A DNA stretch of 64,000 nt from CBDDKZ01 sp965230415 (GTDB lineage Bacteria; Bacteroidota; Bacteroidia; Cytophagales; JAAEPT01). Below the pieces are notes generated by a model that was not told the origin of the DNA, ran no database searches, and saw only the letters and a list, made by a program, of their open reading frames with translations. The position numbers and the translations under genes are program-made. The first letter of the stretch is position 1. The number at the start of each line of letters is the position of its first letter. Positions 26,431 through 35,832 of the stretch are shown piece after piece. Location of the stretch: assembly GCA_965230415.1 (NCBI GenBank), contig CBDDKZ010000005.1, positions 4,898,001 through 4,962,000 on the forward strand, given 5' to 3'.

Positions 26431-27132
26431 ATGAAAACCTTACCTAATCATTTTAGTTTATCAATAGACGAACTACTCATACAATCTGAATGGATTCAGA
26501 AAACCATTTTCAATCAATATCAGGATTCACCGTACCTCACTACATGTGTGAAAGAACTGAATCAATTAGTCACGTTGTTGAATGAATTGACTGAATACTC
26601 CCACCTTAGAACCGACGCCTCTTTAAACAGCCGATATAAGTTAAAAGTTTGTTACGGAATACTCGAAACGTACAAGTACTCACTCACAAAGTCTTTTTCC
26701 AGCACAAATATAGCTGAAAATCAGAATGCCAAGTTCCTGTTTCATTTGATCGATATTCACTTTCAACTGGAACCACTTAGTCTTAAACACCTAAAAAACC
26801 AATTAATCTGCTTTTTTGAAAAAATTGACAACTTCAAATCGAAGAATCAATTTAGAAAACCATATAAAGACAGTCTTTGGAATTCCATTAAAAAGATTTG
26901 TTTATTATTTATCAAAAGGTACCATTCTCTGGACCGGAATACCAAAAGGTCTTTAGGGTATCAGGTAGAAAACAAATTAAAACTATTAATTACAGTTCAA
27001 ATAAAGACTATTTCCTTGGTGGTAATGATTGAGGAGAATAAAACGTTCGATTATAATATATTGAGTGAATGTTTCATTGAATCAATTCTTCACAATGAAA
27101 ATTCCCTGTTAAATGCCAGTTTTGAAAATTGA
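26431..27132 (+). CDS. Hypothetical helical protein, no recognisable family
   Basis: The protein has 233 residues and is rich in Lys, Asn, Leu and Ile. It is predicted mostly helical, with no signal peptide or convincing membrane helix; residues 150-160 (KKICLLFIKRYH) are only moderately hydrophobic. No catalytic or binding motif is seen and I do not recognise it. It lies 53 bases after the LysR gene on the same strand, is convergent with the GIY-YIG gene, and could be a lineage-specific gene. Confidence 0.5.
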   Translation: MKTLPNHFSLSIDELLIQSEWIQKTIFNQYQDSPYLTTCVKELNQLVTLLNELTEYSHLRTDASLNSRYKLKVCYGILETYKYSLTKSFSSTNIAENQNAKFLFHLIDIHFQLEPLSLKHLKNQLICFFEKIDNFKSKNQFRKPYKDSLWNSIKKICLLFIKRYHSLDRNTKRSLGYQVENKLKLLITVQIKTISLVVMIEENKTFDYNILSECFIESILHNENSLLNASFEN

Positions 27133-27152
27133 TTCGTGTTAAAAATAGTAAA

Positions 27153-27602
27153 CTATGTAGCCATAGGCAAAGGGCTTTCTTCATTCCCTACCGGTAGCGA
27201 TTGAAAAGTCTTGTAAAAGATAGTACTTAGTTTCATATGCAACGACACCTGATCATATTTTTCACATGAATTAAACCATACAACTCTGCAACCATACTTA
27301 TTTATATAGTCATAGCGTTTATAATACCAGTTGGCCAGGCCATCATCTTCTTTGCTATAGCTTTTAAGATCACTGATAATATCAAAATGTTTCTTTATTC
27401 GCTTACGCAAATTTCCGGACTTGCCAATATAAATAACTTGAGATTTGCCACATGGATACTGAAATTTCTTTTCTTGGCTCAAAAGTAGGTAAGCTCCAGG
27501 ACATTCTGGTATGTCTTGGAATTGCGGATTATTAAACAGATCGTGCACATCACCGTCTGGTGTACGATAGTTTACATAGAAATAGTTGGTATCTTGAATC
27601 AT
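27153..27602 (-). CDS. GIY-YIG domain protein, possibly catalytically impaired
   Basis: The protein has 149 residues. The N-terminal strand CPGAYLLL stands for the GIY element and VIYIGKSGNLRKRIKKHF for the YIG element with its conserved Arg (R66). The helical segment after it, where active family members carry a catalytic Glu about twelve residues before the conserved Asn, reads LSTIFYKTF before LPVGN and has no Glu in that position. It may therefore bind DNA without cutting, or use another residue. It is a stand-alone gene, unlike UvrC. Confidence 0.65.
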   Translation of the reverse strand: MIQDTNYFYVNYRTPDGDVHDLFNNPQFQDIPECPGAYLLLSQEKKFQYPCGKSQVIYIGKSGNLRKRIKKHFDIISDLKSYSKEDDGLANWYYKRYDYINKYGCRVVWFNSCEKYDQVSLHMKLSTIFYKTFQSLPVGNEESPLPMAT

Positions 27603-27650
27603 ACCTTATATTGAATGAACGTTTTATATTACGAAACCTACATAAAAAAG

Positions 27651-27869
27651 ATGCGACACTTTAAAAAAAAAACTAAATGGAATTCCAAATAAATTGAATA
27701 TGAAGCTATTACGACTCCCAAATATTTAAATGATTTATTAAGAATTCTTCAAATTACGTATTTTAAAGCAGCACCGGGAAACGATTTTACAGGTACCTAT
27801 TCATATAAGGATCTACTAAACACTGAGGAAAAATCACTTCTTCATATTGAGTTTCCAGTTATAACTTAA
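27651..27869 (+). pseudogene. Possible degenerate small open frame with an internal stop
   Basis: A frame opens with ATG at 27651, runs through an A10 tract, meets TAA at 27690-27692, then stays open for 58 codons to TAA at 27867-27869. The 3' end overlaps the last codons of the opposite DUF547 gene. The downstream part (for example AAPGNDFTGTYSYKDLL) looks protein-like, but I recognise no family. It may be a remnant or chance. Confidence 0.2.
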
Positions 27870-28553
27870 GTATTCCGAACTTAGTGTATAGTTCGATGCA
27901 AGTTTGGATTTTCGGTGCTTATTGATGAACGCTAAAATTTGCTTTTCTGTATAGCCATATTTCATGGCAATTTTGAATACTTTGGATACCGCAACTTTTT
28001 GATTCGCATTGTCTACTTTTACGTAGTTTTCATGATTAACCATTCCTGCCGTTACTTTGCTTAATTTAGCATCGAGTGAGGCGGGTTTATAAGCACCAGC
28101 AAATATACCTTTAGCACCTTTGCAACCTCTGCCAAGAGCCAGATGAATTCGGGCATCCTTGTAGTCTTTATAAAGTCGCTTTTCAATATCATCAAGGGTT
28201 AAAAACTGTCTGGCGACTTTAAACTTCTTACGATCATAGAATCCCGGAATTTCCTTTGGAGAGCCTTTAGGTCGGTATTTTATCACGGCATTGATCACAA
28301 GCAGATTGTATGCATTTATAAGAAAGGCTTCAGAATTGCTATTCGCAGACGTACCTATAGGCATGTCTTCCACAAGACCTAACAGGTGATTAAGGGGGGC
28401 AGGATTCTTCTTAATAGCCAAATAGTCCACATCTCCTTTTATGACATACTTTTTTAAGAAAATGTCTGTTTTATTAAAAAATTCCTCCATTTTGGTAGCG
28501 TGTGTGCCGAAAACAATTAATAGAAGAGCGCATAAAGCAACAATTTTTTTCAT
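27834..28553 (-). CDS. DUF547 family exported protein
   Basis: The protein is about 239 residues from ATG 28553, with a signal peptide MKKIVALCAL onward, ending near THA. DUF547 features are present: AFLINAYNLLVINAVI, then FYDRKKF, RQFLTLDDIEKR and DARIHLALGRGCKGA with its conserved Cys. The family is widespread in Bacteroidota, and its biochemistry is not settled in my knowledge; the Cys and His suggest an enzyme-like fold. The longer frame to 28619 would overlap the preceding gene and lacks a signal peptide. It lies 28 bases after the 5-oxoprolinase gene on the same strand. Confidence 0.8.
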   Translation of the reverse strand: MKKIVALCALLLIVFGTHATKMEEFFNKTDIFLKKYVIKGDVDYLAIKKNPAPLNHLLGLVEDMPIGTSANSNSEAFLINAYNLLVINAVIKYRPKGSPKEIPGFYDRKKFKVARQFLTLDDIEKRLYKDYKDARIHLALGRGCKGAKGIFAGAYKPASLDAKLSKVTAGMVNHENYVKVDNANQKVAVSKVFKIAMKYGYTEKQILAFINKHRKSKLASNYTLSSEYLSYNWKLNMKK

Positions 28554-28581
28554 ATCTGTAAGTTTTGGTTCTAGTAATTTA

Positions 28582-31500
28582 CTAATTTTTTTCCGAAAAA
28601 ACACCGAAACCACCGCCACCCGGAGTTTTAATTAGTATACTATCACCTTTTTGGGCTTCATACTTATCAATACCGGCTAGGTTCTTTTTTTCGCCGTCTA
28701 CGGCTAATATATACTGTTCTCCTACCTGGCCTGGCTCTCCCCCATTTATGCCATACGGACCTTTTAAGCGATGCTGAGACAGAATAGTAATATTTGTGGG
28801 TTCCAGAAACATTATTTCCCTTAATATACCATTTCCTCCGTGCCATTTTCCCTTACCTCCGGAGTGCTTTCTTATTGCAAAGCGTACAAGTCTTACCGGG
28901 TACCTGTTTTCGAGTATCTCGGGGTCTGTAATTTTAGTATTGGTCATATGTTGATGCACACCATCACAACCGTGAAATCCGTTCCCGGCGCCCGTACCTC
29001 CACATATAGTCTCATAGTATCCGTATTTGGTATTCCCAAAAAGAAGGTTATTCATTGTTCCCTGACTACAGGCCACTATATTGAACGCTTTTAATAAGGT
29101 ATCTACAATGCGCTGACTTGTCTCCACATTTCCGCCGACAACTGCCGGAGATTTTTTCGGATCGTTATTAAAATCAGGATTAATAAATGATTTTTTTGGT
29201 AGTTTAATTTTGACCCTTTCCATCAAACCATCGTTTAACGGAATATTTGATGAACAAAGTAAACGTAGTACGTATATTACAGCACTGGCTACTATTCCCG
29301 GGCCCGCGTTCAAATTTCCGCGATGTTGACCGCTCGTACCGGCAAAATCTACAAGCAGTGTTTCCAAGTTTGTACTTAAAGTCACTGCTATCTTACTTCC
29401 ATCATCCAAAAACTCTTCAGATTTGAGTGTTTTGTCTTTCAGAGATGTTATCAGCTGCGATAAAGAATCGTTGGCACTTTCGTACAACTTTTTAATATAA
29501 AGAGCCACCTGATCGCCTCCGTGCTCATCGCATAGCTGTAAAAGCTGCTTTTTACCGAAAGACAAGGATGCCAAGGCGGCGTTAACATCCGCCATATTTT
29601 CAGACACGCTTCTAGATGGGTATTCATGGTTACTAAAGGTTTTCTCTAATCGTGACAAATTAGATTTGCCCTTTTCAATTAACTTAAAAGGCTTTATAAC
29701 CACACCTTCTTCGCTTAAACTCTTTGCGTCTGCAGGCATTGAACCAGGAGCTTTCCCTCCTATTTCAGCGTGATGAGCCCGATTAGCTACATAGGCTATC
29801 AATTGGCCGTCATAGAAAATCGGAGCGATAAGTGTGACATCAGGCAAGTGAGAACCTCCGTATTGAGGATCGTTGGTAATGAGGACATCACCTTCCTCAA
29901 AAGTAACTAATTTTAAAACACTTCTTACGCAGTAGCTTATTGCACCCAGGTGTACAGGAATATGAGGCGCATTAACAACCAAGTTCCCATTTTCATCCAA
30001 AATAGCGCAGGAAAAATCTTTGCGATCTTTAATATTAACAGAAAAAGATGATCTTAATAATAGTGCTCCCATTTGTTCCGCAATGGACTTAAATCGGTTG
30101 GTGTACAGTTCTAACTCCAGCGATTCATTGGTAACAGCGGCAGCGTGTGCTTTTTTATCGAGACGCTTGGTACAAATCAAGTTGAAATTCGAGTCTGTTT
30201 CCGCTTGCCATCCTTCTTTCAAATAAGTCGTACTTGTTTCGTTAAGAATAACAGCAGGCCCGTGTATCGGTGTTTTCGGCGAGAGTTGGTTGATAGATAC
30301 AACCCGTGTATTAACCCAACCCGAAGCCCCTAAAGTTTGAGTTGTTCTGTCTACTAATTGTCCGGAATCGTCATGGGTAAGCGTTTTAAAATCTGCTAAC
30401 ACATCATAGTATTCATAAACTAGTTTAATGGATTCCAGCTCTACATTTTTAGTGTCTATGAAGTGAGCAAAAACCGTCTGGTACTCTTTAGTAAACTTTA
30501 ATAAAGTATCAGCGTGCTTATGGTGTGTAATTTCAAGTGTATTTTCCTGGCCCTCATAGCGTAAATGTAACAACACTTCTTTAAGGTCAAATTGCATTAA
30601 TTGTTTTTGATTGCGCTCACAATTGTCGATGCAGTCTAAAACCAACTCATTTATGCGATCATTAGTAGCCACTGGTTGAATAAACGACTTTGAATAAATA
30701 AACTGTTGCGGAGCGTTACCAATACCAAGCGCACTTAATATACCGGCATCATAAGGAATGACAATCTTTTCGATATGCAAGATGTCGGCGATATCACATA
30801 CGTGTAACCCTCCCGCTCCTCCGAAGCCCAGAAGCGCATATTGTTGCACGTCATAGCCTTTGTTCAAAGATATCTCCAGAATCGCATTAGCCATTTTTTC
30901 GTTTGCAATTTGGAGTAGGCCCAACAATAGCTCTTCTTTGGACAAGTGCTGCTCGCACTTTTCAAATAAAGAAGTCATTTGATCTACTGAAGCTCCCCTG
31001 CTTAATGGTATACCAAATAAATCTTCCTGAATTCTTCCACAAAGCAAATTAATATCGGTTATACATAAGGGACCTCCATTGCCATAACAGGCCGGTCCTG
31101 GGAAAGCCCCGGCACTATGTGGGCCCACTATAAACTTCTTTCCATCAAAATCACATATTGAACCACCACCCGCAGCTACAGTTTCGATGGCAATACATGG
31201 TGCTAATACCTGTGCATTTCCCACTTTGGTGTTATAACGATACTCAAATCGTTGGTGATACCTGCTAACATCGGTACTGGTTCCTCCGATGTCGAGTGTT
31301 ATAAATTTAGCTATCCCGCATTGTTTACCAATGAATTCCGCTCCGACCATACCACCGGCCGGTCCGCTCAGCAAACTGTCTTTAGGAAAGAACTTGTCTT
31401 TAGGTAACAAACCTCCGGCACTGGACATAATATGAATCCGACTTTTAGTGTGCAAACAGTCGTCTATTTCATTGATATATTGTTTAATTATTGGTGTTAA

Positions 31501-32337
31501 ATAAGCATTTGCCAGCGTAGTCTCTGTTCTGGGCAAATAGTTAATAGAATTGAAAAGCGCACTTCCCAAAGAAATAAACCGTATACCTTCCGATATACAT
31601 AAATTCTTAATTTCAACTTCATGGAGCGGATTTACAAAAGCGTTTATCAGACTCACCGCAATTGTATTATAGCCTTTCAACTTGATTTCTTTAATTTTTT
31701 GAAGTACTTCCTTCCTGCTTAAAGGTTGAATAATAGCACCAGTCGCATCAATGCGCTCTTCAATTTCTAAAATTGTATGAGGAAGCAGTGCTCTTTTTTT
31801 TATATCCAGACAAAATAAATCAGGTCTTTGCTGCGTACCCAACAATAAAATATCTTTGAAACCTTTGGTAACTAATAACGCTACTTTATCTCCTTTTTGT
31901 TCTAAAAGTGCATTTGTTCCCTTAGTAGAGCCCATATTAAATTTGATGGCAGGCAGGTCTTCATTTAATCGTGTTCCAGTAACCATTCTTGCAGCTAGAA
32001 TAGGCGCTTGTTCACCAGCACTCAAAGTCACAAATTGTTCATAGCTGTCGTCAAGAATAAGTTGATCTTGGACCGTTATAAGTGATTTTTGAGCGTCAAA
32101 GCGCAGTACTTTTGTTGCTGCATGCGCAATTTTCAAGTCATAACCCTGAAAGAAATCGGCTGGCAGTTCCAGTTTGGTATTGATCTTTAATTGAGTTGGG
32201 GTTATTAATTGATGTAAAGAGAAAATCAGGGTTCCGTTGCTCAGCACTTTTATTCGTTTATTTCCATATAGTGCATGAGATGCCAAACAATCAGTAAAAG
32301 TTCCTCCTGTGTCTACAGCTATCTGCCAAATGTGCAT
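28582..32337 (-). CDS. 5-oxoprolinase (ATP-hydrolysing), fused HyuA-HyuB type
   Basis: The protein has 1251 residues, close to the eukaryotic-type fused enzyme (about 1290). The N-terminal half is HyuA-like: VDTGGTFTDCLA at residues 8-19, then an ASKHA-type nucleotide site with DIGGTSTDVS and GGAGGLH. The C-terminal half from about residue 740 is HyuB-like: NDPQYGGSHLPDVT, HHAEIGG and the late GGNGILREI and GGGGFG motifs. The reaction expected is ATP-driven opening of 5-oxoproline to glutamate; a hydantoin substrate is the alternative. It is cytoplasmic, divergent from the radical SAM gene by 45 bases, and followed by DUF547. Confidence 0.9.
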   Translation of the reverse strand: MHIWQIAVDTGGTFTDCLASHALYGNKRIKVLSNGTLIFSLHQLITPTQLKINTKLELPADFFQGYDLKIAHAATKVLRFDAQKSLITVQDQLILDDSYEQFVTLSAGEQAPILAARMVTGTRLNEDLPAIKFNMGSTKGTNALLEQKGDKVALLVTKGFKDILLLGTQQRPDLFCLDIKKRALLPHTILEIEERIDATGAIIQPLSRKEVLQKIKEIKLKGYNTIAVSLINAFVNPLHEVEIKNLCISEGIRFISLGSALFNSINYLPRTETTLANAYLTPIIKQYINEIDDCLHTKSRIHIMSSAGGLLPKDKFFPKDSLLSGPAGGMVGAEFIGKQCGIAKFITLDIGGTSTDVSRYHQRFEYRYNTKVGNAQVLAPCIAIETVAAGGGSICDFDGKKFIVGPHSAGAFPGPACYGNGGPLCITDINLLCGRIQEDLFGIPLSRGASVDQMTSLFEKCEQHLSKEELLLGLLQIANEKMANAILEISLNKGYDVQQYALLGFGGAGGLHVCDIADILHIEKIVIPYDAGILSALGIGNAPQQFIYSKSFIQPVATNDRINELVLDCIDNCERNQKQLMQFDLKEVLLHLRYEGQENTLEITHHKHADTLLKFTKEYQTVFAHFIDTKNVELESIKLVYEYYDVLADFKTLTHDDSGQLVDRTTQTLGASGWVNTRVVSINQLSPKTPIHGPAVILNETSTTYLKEGWQAETDSNFNLICTKRLDKKAHAAAVTNESLELELYTNRFKSIAEQMGALLLRSSFSVNIKDRKDFSCAILDENGNLVVNAPHIPVHLGAISYCVRSVLKLVTFEEGDVLITNDPQYGGSHLPDVTLIAPIFYDGQLIAYVANRAHHAEIGGKAPGSMPADAKSLSEEGVVIKPFKLIEKGKSNLSRLEKTFSNHEYPSRSVSENMADVNAALASLSFGKKQLLQLCDEHGGDQVALYIKKLYESANDSLSQLITSLKDKTLKSEEFLDDGSKIAVTLSTNLETLLVDFAGTSGQHRGNLNAGPGIVASAVIYVLRLLCSSNIPLNDGLMERVKIKLPKKSFINPDFNNDPKKSPAVVGGNVETSQRIVDTLLKAFNIVACSQGTMNNLLFGNTKYGYYETICGGTGAGNGFHGCDGVHQHMTNTKITDPEILENRYPVRLVRFAIRKHSGGKGKWHGGNGILREIMFLEPTNITILSQHRLKGPYGINGGEPGQVGEQYILAVDGEKKNLAGIDKYEAQKGDSILIKTPGGGGFGVFSEKN

Positions 32338-32382
32338 AATAATTAATTGCTATTTATATTAGTAATAACTAATTTTACATAC

Positions 32383-33438
32383 ATGAAACCAATAAAAGGT
32401 CGTGGTGTATTGTCTAATCCGGACAACCAATTTAATGCATATAAATTGGATTATAGCAATATCGAAGGAACAGATGCTTATGAGCAAGTTGAACAGCTCG
32501 TAAGCAACTATCATTTTACGAGGGCTAAAAGTATTGTGAATGCGGTAAAAAGCCCTGATATCCCCGTAAATTATTCCATCAATCCTTATCAGGGATGCGA
32601 GCATGGTTGCACATACTGTTATGCCCGTAAAACGCACGAATATTGGGAAATGGGTACAGGCCTATCGTTTGAAAGCAATATCATCATAAAAGAAAATGCG
32701 CCTAAGCTTTTGGAAGAGTTCTTTCAAAAAGAACAATGGAAAGGAGCTCCGATTATGTTATCCGGAAATACGGATTGTTATCAGCCGGCAGAACGTACTC
32801 AACAAATAACGCGTAAGTTGCTTCAGGTATTCATGAAGTATCGTAACCCTGTGAGTATAATTACCAAGAATCATTTGATTTTAAGAGACTTAGATATTTT
32901 AGTTAAGTTACTCAAATACAACTTAATAAATGTAAACATCTCTATAAATAGTTTAAATGAAAATCTACGTATGAAAATGGAACCGCGAACGAGCATCATA
33001 GATAAAAGGTTTGATACTGTAAGGAAATTGAGCGCCGAAGGTATCCCGGTAAATGTTCTTATTGCCCCCATCATACCCGGACTAAATGATCATGAGATTC
33101 CGGAGATTCTTAAAAGATGCAGCGAATCGGGCGCTTCATCAGCGAAGTATGTACTCATCAGATTAAACGAAGGAGTAAAAGACCTTTTCTATGAGTGGTT
33201 AAATTTTCATTACCGAGACCGAAGTGCAAAAGTAAAAAAACAGATCAAATCTTTGCATAGTGGTAAGGATAACTCAAGTGACTTCTTTAATCGTTTGGGA
33301 GGAACGGGTAAATATGCGCTATATATAAGCAGTATGTTCAATTGTTATGCCAAAAAATACAATTTAAACACGTCTTTAGGAGCACTTAATAGCAATGATT
33401 TTTTAACAAATAAAAAAGGGCAATTGCCCCTTTTTTAA
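32383..33438 (+). CDS. PA0069-type radical SAM protein
   Basis: The protein is 351 residues from ATG 32383. The radical SAM cluster Cys72-x3-Cys76-x2-Cys79 lies in NPYQGCEHGCTYCYA, followed by a TIM-barrel pattern with the SGNTDCYQPAE segment and SIITKN. The N-terminal GRG element (MKPIKGRG) is typical of the PA0069 subfamily, whose substrate I do not know; it is related to the DNA photolesion lyase SplB. The end of the coding sequence itself forms a terminator. It is divergent from 5-oxoprolinase and convergent with the SiaC-like gene. Confidence 0.85.
   Translation: MKPIKGRGVLSNPDNQFNAYKLDYSNIEGTDAYEQVEQLVSNYHFTRAKSIVNAVKSPDIPVNYSINPYQGCEHGCTYCYARKTHEYWEMGTGLSFESNIIIKENAPKLLEEFFQKEQWKGAPIMLSGNTDCYQPAERTQQITRKLLQVFMKYRNPVSIITKNHLILRDLDILVKLLKYNLINVNISINSLNENLRMKMEPRTSIIDKRFDTVRKLSAEGIPVNVLIAPIIPGLNDHEIPEILKRCSESGASSAKYVLIRLNEGVKDLFYEWLNFHYRDRSAKVKKQIKSLHSGKDNSSDFFNRLGGTGKYALYISSMFNCYAKKYNLNTSLGALNSNDFLTNKKGQLPLF
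33412..33436. terminator. Bidirectional terminator inside the 3' end of the radical SAM gene
   Basis: A6-GGGCAATTGCCC-C-T6 forms a hairpin that encodes the last codons of the radical SAM protein and overlaps the stop codons of both convergent genes. It has the A-tract and T-tract needed to work in both directions. Confidence 0.8.
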
Positions 33439-33818
33439 TCATTATCTTCTGGTTTAAGTTCAACAACATCTCCCAGTTGTTCTCTAAACAGAATTCCTGT
33501 ATCTTCCAAATCGTCATCGTCCTGGTCATAATACCAGGTAATTTTGACAGATTTACCGTTATCTTTAGCTATTTTAATAGCTTTAAGTACGTTAAATAAC
33601 ACTTTTGAAGAGGCAGTATTCAAATATGATACCCTTATTTCAAAATTACAGTTATCCAATTCACTCTCTGCAAGTGCATTTACCCACGCCAGGACGGGGG
33701 TATAATGCTCAACGGCATTCTCCGGCATTGATTTTCCTTCAATGCGATATTCACTAGTTTCCGGGTTAAAACAAATCTCAGGAGTATGATTTGTGGATTC
33801 AATCTTTAATATATTCAC
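33435..33818 (-). CDS. SiaC family (DUF1987) regulatory phosphoprotein
   Basis: The protein has 127 residues. The central motif SYLNTASSK puts a Thr at residue 68, the position phosphorylated in the Pseudomonas SiaC protein, and the flanking strands and acidic turn (YYDQDDDDLEDTG) fit the family. SiaC proteins are switched by a SiaB kinase and a PP2C phosphatase and can activate diguanylate cyclases. Neither partner is in this window, so the circuit may be encoded elsewhere. The start is GTG at 33818. The 3' end is convergent with the radical SAM gene. Confidence 0.8.
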   Translation of the reverse strand: MNILKIESTNHTPEICFNPETSEYRIEGKSMPENAVEHYTPVLAWVNALAESELDNCNFEIRVSYLNTASSKVLFNVLKAIKIAKDNGKSVKITWYYDQDDDDLEDTGILFREQLGDVVELKPEDND

Positions 33819-34000
33819 GACAACTTTGCTGTTTTCGAACTAAAAGTTGGCAAATTAATTTTTAAAAACCAACATATCTTTCCCATAGTGATACTGGGTT
33901 GAGCGCAAAAAGGTTGATCTTTTAGCACTTATATTTAAAAAAAAATTAAACTAAATAAATAAAGGCGCCCTAAATAAACAGGCCTTTACAATTTTATTGA

Positions 34001-34008
34001 TAAATTTG
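34001..34008 (+). promoter_or_regulatory. -7 promoter element of cysE
   Basis: TAAATTTG fits the TAnnTTTG consensus and lies 33 bases before the ATG at 34042. The -33 element is weak. Its position argues against the upstream in-frame TTG at 33997. Confidence 0.4.
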
Positions 34009-34041
34009 GAACGTTTAGCAAAGTTATATTGTCTGGAAAAT

Positions 34042-34863
34042 ATGGAAAAAGAATTTCTTGAATCGCTTCTTACAAAACATCAGACGCCACATGATTTTCC
34101 ATTAACTTCGTCGGTCACAGAGCTGGCCAGTAAGTTACTTTTTTTAATGTTTCCAGAAAAATCCAAGGAACAATTCAATACTGTTGAAGAATTGCACAAC
34201 AGTTTTCTGACGTTGGAAGCCGAACTCGTTGATCTTTTAGACATTATGAAACATGAATTAGAAGCATCGAGTCGAAATATAGCAAAAGGATTCTTTCTGG
34301 CCATACCTACTATATACGAAAAGCTTCTGACGGATATTAAGGCCATAATGATGGGAGATCCGGCAGCCAGAAGTGAATATGAAATTATACGTGCCTATCC
34401 GGGGTTTTATGCAATAGCACTTTACAGAATAGCTCATCAGCTCTATTCGATGCAGGTACCGCTTTTACCACGAATAATTACCGAGTACGCTCATTCGAAA
34501 ACCGGTATAGATATCCATCCGGGAGCTCAAATCGGATCTTATTTCTTCATTGACCACGGTACGGGGATCGTTATCGGTGAAACAGCTCAAATAGGCGAAT
34601 ATGTAAAAATATACCAAGGCGTGACATTAGGTGCGCTGAGTGTTGAAAAGCACATGGCGAATACCAAAAGACATCCAACCTTAGAGAATAATGTAGTTAT
34701 ATATTCCGGGGCTACAATTTTGGGCGGAGAGACAATTATTGGAAAAAACAGCATAATCGGTGGTAATGTGTGGTTAACTAAAAGCCTCCCTCCCTATTCT
34801 ACCGTTTACCATCAAGCACAGATTAAGATAAGAAATAAAAATAGCGAAACAGTCAATAGTTAA
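34042..34863 (+). CDS. cysE: Serine O-acetyltransferase
   Basis: The enzyme makes O-acetylserine from serine and acetyl-CoA, the first step of cysteine synthesis. The protein is 273 residues from ATG 34042. A helical N-terminal domain spans about 1-125, and a left-handed beta-helix of hexapeptide repeats follows (HPGAQIGSYFFIDHGTGIVIG), with the catalytic DHGTG motif and the KRHPTLENNVVIYSGATILG segment. It lies eight bases before the cysteine synthase gene, so the two form an operon and may assemble into the cysteine synthase complex. The C-terminal tail (NKNSETVNS) does not end in Ile, so a classical complex is uncertain. Confidence 0.9.
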   Translation: MEKEFLESLLTKHQTPHDFPLTSSVTELASKLLFLMFPEKSKEQFNTVEELHNSFLTLEAELVDLLDIMKHELEASSRNIAKGFFLAIPTIYEKLLTDIKAIMMGDPAARSEYEIIRAYPGFYAIALYRIAHQLYSMQVPLLPRIITEYAHSKTGIDIHPGAQIGSYFFIDHGTGIVIGETAQIGEYVKIYQGVTLGALSVEKHMANTKRHPTLENNVVIYSGATILGGETIIGKNSIIGGNVWLTKSLPPYSTVYHQAQIKIRNKNSETVNS

Positions 34864-34871
34864 GGTAAAGT

Positions 34872-35753
34872 ATGAACTCAGTAGTTAGCTTGATAGGCAA
34901 CACGCCACTAGTTTTATTGAATAAAATAAATACAACTAAAAATGTTAAACTCTATGCCAAGCTGGAAGGTAACAATCCGGGTGGTAGCGTTAAAGACCGA
35001 GCAGCCTATGGCATGATCAAAGGGGCTATTGACAGAGGTGAACTGCAACCGGGCATGAAACTCATTGAAGCTACCAGTGGCAATACAGGTATAGCATTGG
35101 CTATGATTGCCACACTATTTGATGTAGAAATAGAATTGGTGATGCCTGATAGTGCCACACCAGAACGAATAAAAACCATGGAAGCTTATGGAGCCACCGT
35201 AACCTTGACTCCTCAAGCAGAATCGATGGAGGGTGCCAGAGACTATGCTGATGAACAGGTCGCTAAAGGTGGCTATCTGATGTTGAATCAATTTGCCAAT
35301 CCTGACAACTATGGCGCTCATTACACGGGGACCGGACCGGAAATTTGGAAGGATACGAACAAAGAAATAACGCATTTTGTATCTGCTATGGGTACTACGG
35401 GTACAATTATGGGAGTATCACGTTTTTTAAAAGAGCAGGATAGCAATATTCAAATAGTTGGTGCACAACCTACAGAAGGTTCGCGAATACCTGGCATAAG
35501 AAAATGGCCTCAAGCCTACCTTCCTAAAATCTTTGAAAGGGAACGCGTAGATAAAATCATAGAGGTAAGTGAAGAAGAAGCCACTGAAATGACGAGGCGA
35601 TTAGCGAAAGAAGAGGGTTTACTGACTGGAATGAGTAGTGGTGGAGCTATTGCCGTTGCCATGAAACTCATTCGTAATTTGGAGAGCGGTACCGTTGTTT
35701 CGATCGTTTGTGACCGTGGCGACCGTTACCTCTCCACTAAACTATTCGAATAA
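34872..35753 (+). CDS. cysM: Cysteine synthase B (O-acetylserine sulfhydrylase)
   Basis: The protein has 293 residues. It is a PLP-dependent enzyme that replaces the acetyl group of O-acetylserine with sulfide, or thiosulfate in CysM-type enzymes. The PLP Lys is K41 in GGSVKDR. The substrate loop TSGNTG and the PLP phosphate loop GTTGT (AMGTTGT) are intact. The block AQPTEGSRIPGIRKW and the ending VCDRGDRYLST point to CysM rather than CysK. It is co-transcribed with cysE. Confidence 0.9.
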   Translation: MNSVVSLIGNTPLVLLNKINTTKNVKLYAKLEGNNPGGSVKDRAAYGMIKGAIDRGELQPGMKLIEATSGNTGIALAMIATLFDVEIELVMPDSATPERIKTMEAYGATVTLTPQAESMEGARDYADEQVAKGGYLMLNQFANPDNYGAHYTGTGPEIWKDTNKEITHFVSAMGTTGTIMGVSRFLKEQDSNIQIVGAQPTEGSRIPGIRKWPQAYLPKIFERERVDKIIEVSEEEATEMTRRLAKEEGLLTGMSSGGAIAVAMKLIRNLESGTVVSIVCDRGDRYLSTKLFE

Positions 35754-35832
35754 ATCTTGAATCAACACTTCGCTAAGCTTTTGAAACACCTTTTATTTAA
35801 CATAATTATATTTATTGCAACAAATCAAAAGA

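Noticed and set aside
32360..32374. A third LysR-like motif (ATAACTAAT) between the 5-oxoprolinase and radical SAM genes
   Set aside because: Only nine AT-rich bases match and there is no dyad of the same form, so chance is the simpler reading.
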